From the IMG/VR virus record IMGVR_UViG_3300033143_002031, positions 120,745 through 184,744 of that record: DNA of 64,000 nucleotides; one strand, written 5' to 3'. The stretch is from a virus. The notes under the pieces were generated by a model. It was not told the origin of the DNA and ran no database searches. It was given only the letters and a program-made list of their open reading frames with translations. The translations under genes and the position numbers were made by a program. The number at the start of each line of letters is the position of its first letter. Position 1 is the first letter of the stretch. Positions 8,267 through 17,460 of the stretch are shown piece by piece.

Positions 8267-9120
8267 TTCGTAGCTCCATTCCGGAAGAGCGAGAGAAGCC
8301 GCCACTAACCGAGGACTCGTGGATCAGAGTCTCCGGTCTCGCAATGATGTGTGCTCGGGAGGAGGTGCTCGCTGTCCGGGGCGAGATCATCCGAGCCGAC
8401 AACGTGGGTGCCGACCTCATGCTCATCTTCGAGCACGGTAATGGGCTCCACTGGGACCTCCAGAACCGCATCCTGCCGCAGACGAAAACTCTGTTCGGGC
8501 GCTGGCTCTGCGCGGTGTGCGGAACCCACCACGGAGGTCGGTCGCTATGGGGCGAGCCTGACCCCGAGGAGACGTACCCGATCTTTCCGGACGAGCCCGA
8601 AAGGGACCACACGTTCGAGGATTCTCAGATACTCCGCCCCGAGGTGTGTCCGAAGTGTGGGAGCGTCCTCACGTCCGACAACAGCATCTTCGAGGAGCAG
8701 TGGATCAAGGACCCGGAGTACCGCCTAGCGGGCCACCCAGATGGCTTTCTGCGCTTGGAAGGCATGCCAGGGCTTGGGGTCCTAGAGGTCAAGTCGATCA
8801 GCCCACGAGGGGCCTACGAGGTCCGCACCTGCGCGAAGCTGGACCATGTGACGCAGGCGCAATGCTACATGTGGATGACCGGCTGCCAGTGGGGCAAGGT
8901 GCTCTACTGGGACAAGGGTACGGGCGGTATGAAGGGCCTGATCGAGCACACGGTCGAGTACGACGAGGACCACGTGGAGGCCATGCAGAACCTCGTTCGT
9001 GACATCTGGACCGGCGTCAAGGACGAGACCAGCAAACTCCCCGAGCGCATCTGCGCGTCTTCGGACTGCAAGCGGGCGGACCTCTGTGCCTGCGTCGAGC
9101 CTTGTTTCGAGGCCGACTGA
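8230..9120 (+). CDS. Cas4/RecB-like exonuclease with Cys cluster
   Basis: The 296-residue product has the plan of Cas4/AddB-type nucleases, which resect DNA ends and carry an iron-sulfur cluster. An early Cys occurs in AMMCARE. The PD-(D/E)XK core is GHPDGFLRL (Asp) followed by GLGVLEVKSIS (Glu-x-Lys) and the QxxxY-like QAQCYMWM. The C-terminus has a four-Cys cluster CASSDCKRADLCACVEPC. Between the early Cys and the core is an extra insertion with CAVC and CPKC, which may bind zinc and is not usual in Cas4. The gene overlaps both neighbours. It probably makes recombinogenic ends for the RecA-like protein. Confidence 0.75.
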   Translation: MGTEAHGDLKPLIRSSIPEEREKPPLTEDSWIRVSGLAMMCAREEVLAVRGEIIRADNVGADLMLIFEHGNGLHWDLQNRILPQTKTLFGRWLCAVCGTHHGGRSLWGEPDPEETYPIFPDEPERDHTFEDSQILRPEVCPKCGSVLTSDNSIFEEQWIKDPEYRLAGHPDGFLRLEGMPGLGVLEVKSISPRGAYEVRTCAKLDHVTQAQCYMWMTGCQWGKVLYWDKGTGGMKGLIEHTVEYDEDHVEAMQNLVRDIWTGVKDETSKLPERICASSDCKRADLCACVEPCFEAD

Positions 9121-9554
9121 TGGGGCACGACACGATCATCGACGACCCTGCATTCCTCCAGGTCGCCTCTCCCAAGTTCGTCTTCCTCGATCCAAAGGTG
9201 CTCCGTCCCCTCCCCCAGTCGCTCTGGAACATCTCATGCGAGGAGTGCGACAAGCGCCAGTCGGTCTGGGAACATTTCCCACCGGAACTTCCTTCTGGGG
9301 TTCGGAAGGGTACCCCCGTGTGCTCCCTGTGCTGGCTCTATGAGTCGGCGTGGGGGAAGGAGAACCGGGAGGCTGTCGACTGCATGATTCGCGCCGTGGA
9401 GGTCCAGAAGGAAGAGATCTTCCGCAAGGCGGGCGACGGCTGTCTCTGGTCCTGTAGGGATGCAGATCGTATCCTCGGAGCGATCGGTGTGACGTCAAGG
9501 ATTGCAGAGCACCATGCACGAATGGCGATGTTCGGGGGAGACGATGGATCGTGA
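9120..9554 (+). CDS. Hypothetical protein
   Basis: This unknown 144-residue protein starts at an ATG overlapping the previous stop (TGATG). It has a CEECDKRQSVWEHF segment near residue 40 and CSLCWLYE near 70, which may be a four-Cys zinc site. Its last 11 bases overlap the ruvC start. Context is the nuclease/resolvase operon. Confidence 0.65.
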   Translation: MGHDTIIDDPAFLQVASPKFVFLDPKVLRPLPQSLWNISCEECDKRQSVWEHFPPELPSGVRKGTPVCSLCWLYESAWGKENREAVDCMIRAVEVQKEEIFRKAGDGCLWSCRDADRILGAIGVTSRIAEHHARMAMFGGDDGS

Positions 9555-10134
9555 AGTTTACATTCTTGGGTTGGACCCCGGGTTTGCATCGTTTGGTTTC
9601 GGGATCGTGCGGCTATCCTCCTCGTCTGAGAAGGTGATGACGACTGATGTCATCCGCACTCAGAAGTCCGAGAAGAAGAAGGGCGTCAAGGCTGCCGACG
9701 ACAATTTTCACAGAGGTCAGGCTATCTCGGCTGTGCTCCATGAAACCGTGAAGGAGTGGAAGCCTATGGCCATTGCAGCGGAGGCTGCATCGTGGCCCCG
9801 GAACGCCGGAGCCGCTACGAAAGTTGCCCTGTCGTGGGGCATCATTATCGACCTCTGCTACATCTACCAGTTGCCGATGGTCCAGGCGAGCCCGCAGGAG
9901 ATCAAGAAAGCTCTCTGCAACAACAAGTCGGCTACGAAAGAGGACGTCCGGCGTGTCCTAGAGGCTCGCTACCCGTGCCAGTTCGACGGGTTCAAGGCAC
10001 GCTTCCCGGCCAGGAAGCCTCCCCAGCCCAACGGTCAGTGGGAGCACGGCTTCGATGCGGTAGGCGCCGTGGTCACATGTCTGGACAGCGACGTCATCCG
10101 CATGGCAAGAGGGATGGCATCATGCGAGGAATAA
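9544..10134 (+). CDS. ruvC: RuvC-like Holliday junction resolvase
   Basis: A 196-residue RNase H-fold nuclease. The first acid is in LGLDPGFASFGFG (Asp11), the second in AIAAEAAS (Glu80), and the C-terminal acid in HGFDAVGAV (Asp171), the usual RuvC pattern. A conserved QASPQEIKKAL segment with an alternating pattern before the last motif also fits. It would cut four-way junctions, either to resolve recombination or to debranch DNA before packaging. I chose ATG 9544 because it directly precedes the family's N-terminal strand; an upstream frame extension runs inside the previous gene. The stop region overlaps the ssb start. Confidence 0.88.
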   Translation: MDREVYILGLDPGFASFGFGIVRLSSSSEKVMTTDVIRTQKSEKKKGVKAADDNFHRGQAISAVLHETVKEWKPMAIAAEAASWPRNAGAATKVALSWGIIIDLCYIYQLPMVQASPQEIKKALCNNKSATKEDVRRVLEARYPCQFDGFKARFPARKPPQPNGQWEHGFDAVGAVVTCLDSDVIRMARGMASCEE

Positions 10135-10433
10135 ACAAGGTGATCGTCTCGGGCAACGTGTCTCGCGAGATCAACTATGGCACCCTGCCGGACGATTCGC
10201 CGGTCCTATCGTTCACGATGGCGTCGGACCGCGCTGCCAACGGTGCCACCATCACGGCATGGGCGAAGATCAACGTCTACATCGACATCCTGGTTGAGCA
10301 GTGTCGCACGCATCTCTTTTGCGGGGGGTATGTCATCGTGGAGGGCGAACTCATGAACCGTGAGGGGCGCCATGGAAAACTCATGGAGGTGCGAGCGAAG
10401 GAGATCATCTTCGTGAAGGAGGGTAGGAAGTGA
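10122..10433 (+). CDS. ssb: Single-stranded DNA-binding protein, OB fold
   Basis: The 103-residue protein starts with NKVIVSGNVSREINYG, the usual first OB strand of bacterial SSB. It follows with LSFTMASDR, then a short loop and the AKINVYIDILVE and GGYVIVEGEL strands, ending in KEIIFV. It covers only the OB core; the long acidic tail of bacterial SSB is absent, unlike the protein at 1020. The ATG overlaps ruvC by 13 bases, and the gene ends GTGA, sharing bases with the next start. It would protect ssDNA during replication or recombination. Confidence 0.85.
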   Translation: MRGINKVIVSGNVSREINYGTLPDDSPVLSFTMASDRAANGATITAWAKINVYIDILVEQCRTHLFCGGYVIVEGELMNREGRHGKLMEVRAKEIIFVKEGRK

Positions 10434-11296
10434 GCAACGTGGCGGCGATTGCGGAACTTCCGGGATCGGAAGCGTGGGGCGCGAAGATACGAAAGCGAGC
10501 GCGAGCACTGGTCAAGACCATCGACCAGGGCTATATGGAGTTGGCGGAGATCCTCCATACTGTCTGGGCCACCCCGATCAACAACGAGTCCCACAATGCC
10601 TGCGTCACCGTGGCGTGGGGTTACGAGAGCTACGTCCAGTGGGGCGAGGAGGAGCTAGGTCTCCACAAGCGCAAGATCGAGCGCTTGAAGGCCATATGGC
10701 ACCACTTCCACATCACGCTGGGCGGAAAACTCGATCGCCCGACTCGGAAGAAGATCATCGCGCTCGGATGGACTAAGGTCCGAGAGTTGATCCGCGTCAT
10801 TGACGCGGATAACGCGGAGAAGTGGGTCGAAGTGGCAGAGCACCTGAACTACGACGAGTTGTGTGAGGCCATCCGTCGCGCGCTGGAAGCCCGAGAGAAG
10901 CACGACCAGGCGAGGGCGGTGGGCACCGCCGACGACGAGGACGACGACGAGTTCAAGGGGGCTCCCCCACCGGACGACGCGGACCGCTTCAAAAAGATGT
11001 GGTTCAACCTCACGCCCGAGCAGAAGGCCAACATCGAGATGGCCATCGGGCGCGCGAAGCAACTGGCAAACTCGGACAGGCCGGGGCACTGTCTGGACCT
11101 CATCTGTACCGACTTCCTGAGCACGAACGACTTCCGGAAGGCCGACGACCCCAACAGACACCTTATCTTCCTCGCCAAGTTCGAGCGACTGCTGGGCAAG
11201 AGACTCGTCGTGATCGACGCGGCGACGTGGGTGATCGAGTACGGCATGGATGCCCTGTCGAGGGCTGCCGAGGTCTTGGAGGCGAACGATGAGTGA
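10430..11296 (+). CDS. Hypothetical helical protein next to ssb
   Basis: This 288-residue protein starts at a GTG sharing bases with the ssb stop. The sequence is mostly helical, with a conserved-looking middle (YESYVQWGEEELGLHKRKIE then WTKVRELIRVI, about residues 65-125), an acidic linker EDEDDDEF near 170, and a C-terminal helical domain. The first half has the feel of a DNA-binding helix bundle, but I cannot name a family. Tight coupling with ssb and the ParB-like gene suggests a DNA-metabolism role. Confidence 0.65.
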   Translation: MSNVAAIAELPGSEAWGAKIRKRARALVKTIDQGYMELAEILHTVWATPINNESHNACVTVAWGYESYVQWGEEELGLHKRKIERLKAIWHHFHITLGGKLDRPTRKKIIALGWTKVRELIRVIDADNAEKWVEVAEHLNYDELCEAIRRALEAREKHDQARAVGTADDEDDDEFKGAPPPDDADRFKKMWFNLTPEQKANIEMAIGRAKQLANSDRPGHCLDLICTDFLSTNDFRKADDPNRHLIFLAKFERLLGKRLVVIDAATWVIEYGMDALSRAAEVLEANDE

Positions 11297-11528
11297 TCTG
11301 AATCTGGTGCTACCCATAACCCCAGACAACCTGCACACCGAGTTGGAGCACATCGAGGCGACCGTCAAGAAGTGGCGGGAGTACATTGGCCAGGGCATTG
11401 TCGGGATCGACAAGCCGGCTCCGGACTCTGACGAGAAGCTGGACGCCTTCCTCCGGCAGTTTACCGGCGAGATGTTCTTTGTCGCTGGCAAGTGCCAGAA
11501 CATGGCTGTCGTGCTGTCCGAGCGATGA
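11289..11528 (+). CDS. Hypothetical small helical protein
   Basis: A 79-residue protein starting at ATG 11289, which overlaps the previous stop (ATGA). It is acidic and helical with no recognisable motif. Its stop TGA overlaps the ParB-like start in turn, so it is part of a tightly packed operon. No function can be assigned. Confidence 0.65.
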   Translation: MSDLNLVLPITPDNLHTELEHIEATVKKWREYIGQGIVGIDKPAPDSDEKLDAFLRQFTGEMFFVAGKCQNMAVVLSER

Positions 11529-12346
11529 CCCATAAGAAGAAGCTAGAAGGCAGAACGATCTTTGAGATGCTGGACCCGACCCTTCTGGACAACAACCCTT
11601 GGAATCCGAACACGCTGGATCAGGACGACTTCAATCGGCTTGTGAGCGAGATCGAGGACGTAGGATTTATAGCTCCTGTGCAGGTCATCCCAGTCGATGG
11701 TGGGAGGTATCGGATCATCGGAGGAGAGCACCGCGTCGCGGCGGCTGTGGACCTACGTCTTCCTTCTATTCCGGCCATGGTGCTCGATGGACCACGCTGG
11801 AAGGATGAAGACCTCCAGAAGCTCGTCACGGTGCGCCTGAATGTCCTGAGAGGGAAGCTCAACCCGGACAAGATGGCGCTGCTCTATCACCAGATGGCGA
11901 AGAGGTACGGAGAGGACGCTCTCCAGAGCCTCTTCGCCTACACGGACACGCACGGCTGGGACAAGTTGGTCAGCGGGATCAAGCAGGGCCTCTCGAAGGC
12001 GGCGCTGCCGAAGGACAAGCAGAAGGAGTTTGCTGAGAAGGCGAAGGAAGCCAAGACCCTGAAAGACCTCGAACGCATCCTCAACGAACTGTGGTCGAGC
12101 TACGGGGACACGGTGCAGCTATCCTTCATGGTCTTCACCTACGGCAAGCGGGAGCACTTCTACATCGCCATGGATAAGAAGACCCGGGAGGCGGTCAGGC
12201 GCATCGGAGACCACTGCAAGGGCCACGCGAAAGACATCAACACCGTCCTCGGTCCGGCACTCCAAGCGCTCGCTGACGTCCTCGACAAGAGCGAGTCGAA
12301 GAAGACCTCCAAGGCGAAGCCCCAGCAAGATGACGTCGGCTTCTGA
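11525..12346 (+). CDS. ParB-like N-terminal domain protein
   Basis: The 273-residue protein starts with the ParB/sulfiredoxin-like fold. LDNNPWNPNTLD is followed by helices, then the strand-loop PVQVIPVDGGRYRIIGGEHRVAAA, which carries the GEHR motif (near residue 70) where ParB-type proteins bind nucleotide. The rest is helical and ends in a Lys-rich, probably flexible tail. Phage members of this family act as nucleases, DNA-modification partners or regulators; there is no ParA here, so partitioning is unlikely. It is the last gene of the operon, 49 bases before the giant protein. Confidence 0.8.
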   Translation: MTHKKKLEGRTIFEMLDPTLLDNNPWNPNTLDQDDFNRLVSEIEDVGFIAPVQVIPVDGGRYRIIGGEHRVAAAVDLRLPSIPAMVLDGPRWKDEDLQKLVTVRLNVLRGKLNPDKMALLYHQMAKRYGEDALQSLFAYTDTHGWDKLVSGIKQGLSKAALPKDKQKEFAEKAKEAKTLKDLERILNELWSSYGDTVQLSFMVFTYGKREHFYIAMDKKTREAVRRIGDHCKGHAKDINTVLGPALQALADVLDKSESKKTSKAKPQQDDVGF

Positions 12347-12395
12347 CCTGTGGTACTCCTAAACTCGGCCGAGAGATCGGTAGGGGTAGACGACC

Positions 12396-15300
12396 ATGGG
12401 CATGTTGAGCGAGGCCATTCCGCACACTTCAGGGCTCCTCGTAGAGGCCCCGAAGGCGCCGAACCCGGAGAAGTTCGTTCCGGTGTTCTCGTGGACCATG
12501 AAGCGTGTCTGGGTGTGGGTGAAGAAGGGCGGCAAGGTCTTTGGCCCCACAGAGATCCCTCACGGCCAGGTCAAGAAGTACAAGGGAAAGCTCGGGTGGC
12601 TCCCGACAAAGACTGAGTACGTAGCGCTCTTGGACCCGAGCGCCTACACCGGCCCAGACGACCTGTACCCCCCGGGCTGGAAGTACGGGGATTCACTGGA
12701 CACGTCCACGTTCGTGGGCAAGCCTGTGGACATTCCGATCCTGGCGAAATTTGAACCGCTGGTGAAGCCCAAGGCGAAGAAGAAGGCCCCGAAGCTACCA
12801 CCTGAGTTCACCCTCACGGGCAAAAAGGACCCCCATGGATTCCCCACGGTCGACGACGACACCTCCGGAGATGTGTTTTCGATCCTCCCTGACGGACGTG
12901 TCATGGAGTTCGACCCTGACGACGGGCTCTACTACGAGGTGAAGAAGGAGGGAGCCACCTGGTTCACTCAGGCCGCCCCCACCTACTCGCCCGCCGACCT
13001 GAAGCCGGGGCCAGCCATAAAGCCAAAGGCGAAGCCGCAGCCGATGGAGCCTCCGGAGGACTTCGAGCTACCTCCGAACTACACGATCAAGAAAGTCACG
13101 CCGTCGCATGTGGTCGCCATAACGCCGGACGGCACGGACGTGAAGTGGATCAAGGTCACGAACCATTGGGTCCACGCTGACGACCCCACAAAGGACCACG
13201 AGCCCCTTCAGTCCGCGACTCTCAAGACCAAGACCAAGACCAAGGCCAAGGCCAAATCCAAGGCCCAGTCAAAGAACCCGTTCAAGGTCACCACGAAGAA
13301 GAAGCCCGGGGCGCCGTCGAAGAAGTACAGCACCAAGAAGGGCAAGCCCTCCACGAAAGCTCCGGAGCAGGAGAAGGTCGTTGCGCCTCACGCCGAACTG
13401 GCGCCTCACCTCACCAAGTACACGGGTCAGGTCGATGTGAACGGCCTCCCGCTCGTGGACGAAGTGATGGAGGTGGCTTCCGACGATGAGCAGGTGGCGA
13501 AGGGCCTGACGCTCATGCCGGACGACCGTGTGGCCCGATGGCGCCCGGACAGTGGCGTCTACCTGCTCTACGACTACGATCCCTACTACGGGTTTATGTT
13601 CTCGAAGTCGGGGGAGACCGTCTCCCCGGACGAGGCCAAGAAACTCATGACGGTCTTGTCCCTGACGGTCAAGAACGGCCGCTATCACCAGTTCCAGAAC
13701 GTGGGGGCGGACAAGGCCCAGCCGTCCACCTACAGCGTGCCCTTGCCGAACGACTGCAAGTCGATCTCGCAGAAGGACACGAACGGCCTTCCCATGGTGG
13801 AGTCGATCCCAACCGACGATATGGACGACAACCACAAGTTGACGCTCCTCCCCGACAGCCGCCTGGCCAGGTGGGACCCGCTGTCGATTCAGTACCTCGT
13901 GTGGGAATGGAGGGACATCCTCGGGGACTACAACTACTACCCGACCCACCCGACCGTGTACGTCACCTTGAAGGAGGTCAAGAAACTCCAGGCTCAGGTG
14001 CCCTCTGTGCCCGTCAGCACCCCCGTGGAGCCTCCGGAGTGGAAGCCCAAGGCGAAGCCCAAGGCGAAGCCCAAGGCGAAGCCTACGGGCGCCCTGGAGC
14101 CCGCAAACGCCAAGGACCCCAGGGGCTACCCTGTCGGGCTGTACAAGGGCAGCACGTATGCCATTCTGCCGGACGGCAAGGTCGGCGTCTGGTCCAAAGC
14201 GAACGGCGCCTACGTGCTCCACCAGTATGACGCGCTCGGGGACAGCTACTACAACTCGGGCTACATGTGGACTCCCCCGGGGATGCACCAAGCCCTGGCC
14301 CCGGACCACGGTACTTTCAGTGCTACCTTGGCCCATGTCGTGGACCACGACGGGAAGTCGGTCCTGGTGCTCCCGAACGGGAAGTTTGCCGAGCACAAGT
14401 ACATCGACGGCAAGTCCAAGATCGTCATCTACAAGGCCGACCCGGCGCAGGGGAAGAAGTTCGTTCCGACCGGAGAGATACTCGACCCATCGGACCTGAA
14501 GGACGTGATAGGGGAGCCTGACTACAAGACCCTGAAGCCCACGGGTGAGGTGGATGACAACGGCCTCCCAACCTACAAGGTTGTGCAGGGAGACTCCAAG
14601 CACCTGAAGCCCTTGGCGATGCTCCCGAACGGCTCCATGGCGGCGTGGAACCCCAAGGCGAAGACATACCGCCTGATGGAGTTTGACCCGCAGTTCGCGG
14701 TGTGGGAATTGTCCTTCCCGAAGGAGACATTCGATCTCAGCGACATCGACGCGATGTATCTGAAGTCCGGGGTCACCCCGATATCTGAGCCGCCGGCCCC
14801 CGCGAAGGCGATGACCCCTCTGGTGCCGGCGAAGGCAGTGAAGTCGGACGAGCCCGAGGCACCAAAGAAGCCCCCGAAGATGCCGGCAGCGGCGGCGTTC
14901 GTCACTCCGCAGGCCGACCTCCCCGACCCCGACACGCTGGAGGACATCGGGTCGGCCGGGATGAAGGGTGCCGGAGCCAAGACGCGACTCAAGGACCCGG
15001 ACACAGGCAAGCTCTATCTGTTCAAGCCGTCGATACCGAAGAGCGGCCCGAAGAAGACGCAGGCGTTCCGCGCCAAGTCGCAGGAGGGTTTCGCCGCCGT
15101 GGCGGCCGTAGCTCGCCCGGATGCCTATGTCCCTGTCGAGACGGTGAAGTACAAGGGGCAACTCGGGACGCTCCAACCGATGTTGGACCTGGACCCGAAT
15201 CAGGAAGACCTCGCGGGCGTGGCGCCCGAGGAGTTGACGGAGCAGCAGAAGCAGGACGTCGCCGAAGAGCACCTGCTCGATTGGCTCATGTCCCAGCACG

Positions 15301-17459
15301 ATTCCTTCGCCGCAAACTTCGTCATCACGAAGGAGGGCCGCGTCGTCGGGATCGACAAGGAACAGGGCTGGAAGTACGTCGGTCACAAGTCCCACCCCGA
15401 CGAGTTGAGTACGGAGTACCGACCCAACAGCGACCTCTACGGCGAGCAGGAGCCCTACTACAACAAGTTCTGGCGGGCGTTCGGCGGCGGCACGATGGAC
15501 TTCGATCCGAAGTCCATGAACAGCGCCCTCAAAAAGCTGGAACAGATGCCCGTCGAGACCTTGACCAAGGCCCTGGAGGGGTACGCGGCCACGAACAAAA
15601 AGATGCTCGGAGCGGACAAGGAATACGAGCGCTACGCTTTCGTGAAGAAGATGGTCTCTCGCCGGGCGACGCTGCGTCGGGACTTCGAGGAGTTCATCAC
15701 GGAGAAGTACGTGAAGCGCGAGGGCGAGACCGGGAAGTTTACGTTCGCGGCGGGGTGGGTGAGCGACGCCTCGGAGGCGGCCGGGCCGCAGTCCACATTC
15801 CAGGAGGTCTCGGACACCCTCCGAGGGCTCATCCTGAAGCATCTCGGCTCGAACGCCCTGAAGCCGCACAAGTCGGACCCGGACCTCACGGTCGTGCGTG
15901 TCCAGAATATGGAGCCGATCACAAAGGTCACGGAGTACCTCCAAGAACTAGGTGTCGAGGTGGTGGGAGAGCCGAAGATGGGCTCGAACTACAACATGGT
16001 GTTCGTGAAGAGCGGTGACCTCGACAAGACGATCACCAAGACGATCGAGATCAAGTCCGAACCAGGGCAGAAGTACCAGGACTTCAAGGGCTCCCCGACG
16101 TACCAGTCTGAGGCGTTCGCGCCCCAAGAGGCTCCTGCCAACATCGACGAGATCATCACGGTCGAGCAGGACCACCTGGGCCACGTCGGGAAGCAGTTCA
16201 CCCTGGACGGCAAGGCTGTGGAAGGGCAGTCAGCTAGCATTCAGAGGGTCATCCTCACGAACGGGAAGAAGGCCCACGTCGTCCACTTCAAACTCCGGAA
16301 GCCCTACTGGAAGGACATCACCGGGGGCGAGCCTGGCGAGTACAAGTGGCACCTCGGCGCCTACGACGAGGGCGAGGACGCGGTGCGTTACTCGTCGAGC
16401 GGGGGGCACTCTGAGAAGGCGCTCGTCTTCAAGGGGCCGAAAGGTTCGGAGATGTTCGTGCTCGGGCCGAAGGTGGACCACTCACACTACGGCAACAAAG
16501 CCAGTTACTCCTTCCAGGGGTCGGTGTACGCGATCATCCCTGAAGGGGCTGGGAAGGTGAAGACGGTTCTGAAGAAGCTGCTCGATGAGATCGGACTCGC
16601 GAAGGAGGTTCTGAAGAAGCCGAGCAAGTCGGACGTCGAACTGTTCCATCTATCGCAGGCGCTCTGGTCGGTCTCCCCGAAGGTCCACGACAAACTCATC
16701 GAGGATGACGTTGAGTTGACGATCCCCCTTCTGAAGAAGAAGCTGAAGGGCAAGTTGAAGAAGGACGAGATCGAGGCCATTCGCACAGTCCAAGGCCCAC
16801 TCGGAAGGGCGTCGGCGATCATCCCAGGTCGGTGGAAGACGCTCGGAGGCGGGACCGAGGACGACCCGGTGGTCCGGTTCCCGTTCTGGCAGGTGGACAA
16901 CCCTAGCAAGGTGGCCAACATACTCAAGACCGGAGGCGTAGGCGCTCACGAGCGGATGCGGATGGGGCTTGGTACTGGGGGCTCGTCGGTCCACTCCGAC
17001 ATGGAGACCGGCGGCTCGGACAACGTGACCACGCGGATCGCGATGAAGGACCACTACGGCTCGATGGACCAGGGAAATGTCCAGGGCGCTATCAAACTCG
17101 TCATCGCACCGGAACTCCTGGACCGGCTTGACGTTCACCTTGCGCGGGGGGACTCCTACGGGGCCACCAAGCCTGGGCATTCGTCGTTCTACGACAACCG
17201 GAAGGGGCTGAGCAGCGCGGTCAAGGCGGAGAACGCAAGCAAGCACTCGAACACGGAACTGGTCTTGCGGCGTGGGTTCCCGGCCTCCATGATCAAGCGC
17301 ATTGCGACGGGGGGCGAGAGCACGCGGAAGAAGGTTCTGGCAGCCCTGGATAACGCCGGCATCACCGAGCACAATGGGGTGCCCATCGAGGATTTCGTGG
17401 TCGTTGAAACGGATCAGAAGGCTATGTACACCAAGTACCTGAAGCCGCTGGGGTACTGA
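12396..17459 (+). CDS. Giant multidomain protein: repeats, kinase-like domain, ART-like C-terminus
   Basis: The largest gene in the window (1,687 residues). Residues about 140-790 hold six divergent modules. Each starts near D-x-N/H-G-L/F-P, continues to LPDGR/LPNGK and an aromatic A-x-W-x-P...Y...Y-D pattern, and several are separated by Lys-Ala-Lys-Pro linkers. Residues about 850-1090 resemble a HipA/PI3-kinase-like phosphotransferase: LLDWLMSQHDSFAANFV gives a catalytic D-x5-N (near 966-971) and VVGIDKEQGWKY a metal-binding Asp (near 986). Residues about 1480-1687 (FWQVDNPSKVANILKTGG, then SDMETGGSDNVTTRI) look like an ADP-ribosyltransferase-type toxin domain; this is the least certain part. 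The RelA-domain gene follows after one base. It may be a virion-injected polyvalent protein, which is inference. Confidence 0.8.
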   Translation: MGMLSEAIPHTSGLLVEAPKAPNPEKFVPVFSWTMKRVWVWVKKGGKVFGPTEIPHGQVKKYKGKLGWLPTKTEYVALLDPSAYTGPDDLYPPGWKYGDSLDTSTFVGKPVDIPILAKFEPLVKPKAKKKAPKLPPEFTLTGKKDPHGFPTVDDDTSGDVFSILPDGRVMEFDPDDGLYYEVKKEGATWFTQAAPTYSPADLKPGPAIKPKAKPQPMEPPEDFELPPNYTIKKVTPSHVVAITPDGTDVKWIKVTNHWVHADDPTKDHEPLQSATLKTKTKTKAKAKSKAQSKNPFKVTTKKKPGAPSKKYSTKKGKPSTKAPEQEKVVAPHAELAPHLTKYTGQVDVNGLPLVDEVMEVASDDEQVAKGLTLMPDDRVARWRPDSGVYLLYDYDPYYGFMFSKSGETVSPDEAKKLMTVLSLTVKNGRYHQFQNVGADKAQPSTYSVPLPNDCKSISQKDTNGLPMVESIPTDDMDDNHKLTLLPDSRLARWDPLSIQYLVWEWRDILGDYNYYPTHPTVYVTLKEVKKLQAQVPSVPVSTPVEPPEWKPKAKPKAKPKAKPTGALEPANAKDPRGYPVGLYKGSTYAILPDGKVGVWSKANGAYVLHQYDALGDSYYNSGYMWTPPGMHQALAPDHGTFSATLAHVVDHDGKSVLVLPNGKFAEHKYIDGKSKIVIYKADPAQGKKFVPTGEILDPSDLKDVIGEPDYKTLKPTGEVDDNGLPTYKVVQGDSKHLKPLAMLPNGSMAAWNPKAKTYRLMEFDPQFAVWELSFPKETFDLSDIDAMYLKSGVTPISEPPAPAKAMTPLVPAKAVKSDEPEAPKKPPKMPAAAAFVTPQADLPDPDTLEDIGSAGMKGAGAKTRLKDPDTGKLYLFKPSIPKSGPKKTQAFRAKSQEGFAAVAAVARPDAYVPVETVKYKGQLGTLQPMLDLDPNQEDLAGVAPEELTEQQKQDVAEEHLLDWLMSQHDSFAANFVITKEGRVVGIDKEQGWKYVGHKSHPDELSTEYRPNSDLYGEQEPYYNKFWRAFGGGTMDFDPKSMNSALKKLEQMPVETLTKALEGYAATNKKMLGADKEYERYAFVKKMVSRRATLRRDFEEFITEKYVKREGETGKFTFAAGWVSDASEAAGPQSTFQEVSDTLRGLILKHLGSNALKPHKSDPDLTVVRVQNMEPITKVTEYLQELGVEVVGEPKMGSNYNMVFVKSGDLDKTITKTIEIKSEPGQKYQDFKGSPTYQSEAFAPQEAPANIDEIITVEQDHLGHVGKQFTLDGKAVEGQSASIQRVILTNGKKAHVVHFKLRKPYWKDITGGEPGEYKWHLGAYDEGEDAVRYSSSGGHSEKALVFKGPKGSEMFVLGPKVDHSHYGNKASYSFQGSVYAIIPEGAGKVKTVLKKLLDEIGLAKEVLKKPSKSDVELFHLSQALWSVSPKVHDKLIEDDVELTIPLLKKKLKGKLKKDEIEAIRTVQGPLGRASAIIPGRWKTLGGGTEDDPVVRFPFWQVDNPSKVANILKTGGVGAHERMRMGLGTGGSSVHSDMETGGSDNVTTRIAMKDHYGSMDQGNVQGAIKLVIAPELLDRLDVHLARGDSYGATKPGHSSFYDNRKGLSSAVKAENASKHSNTELVLRRGFPASMIKRIATGGESTRKKVLAALDNAGITEHNGVPIEDFVVVETDQKAMYTKYLKPLGY

Positions 17460-17460
17460 C

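Noticed and set aside
13269-15944. 891-codon open frame on the minus strand
   Set aside because: It lies antisense to the giant gene in the frame where GC-rich codons give few stops. The translation is Leu/Arg/Val-rich low-complexity and has no ribosome site.
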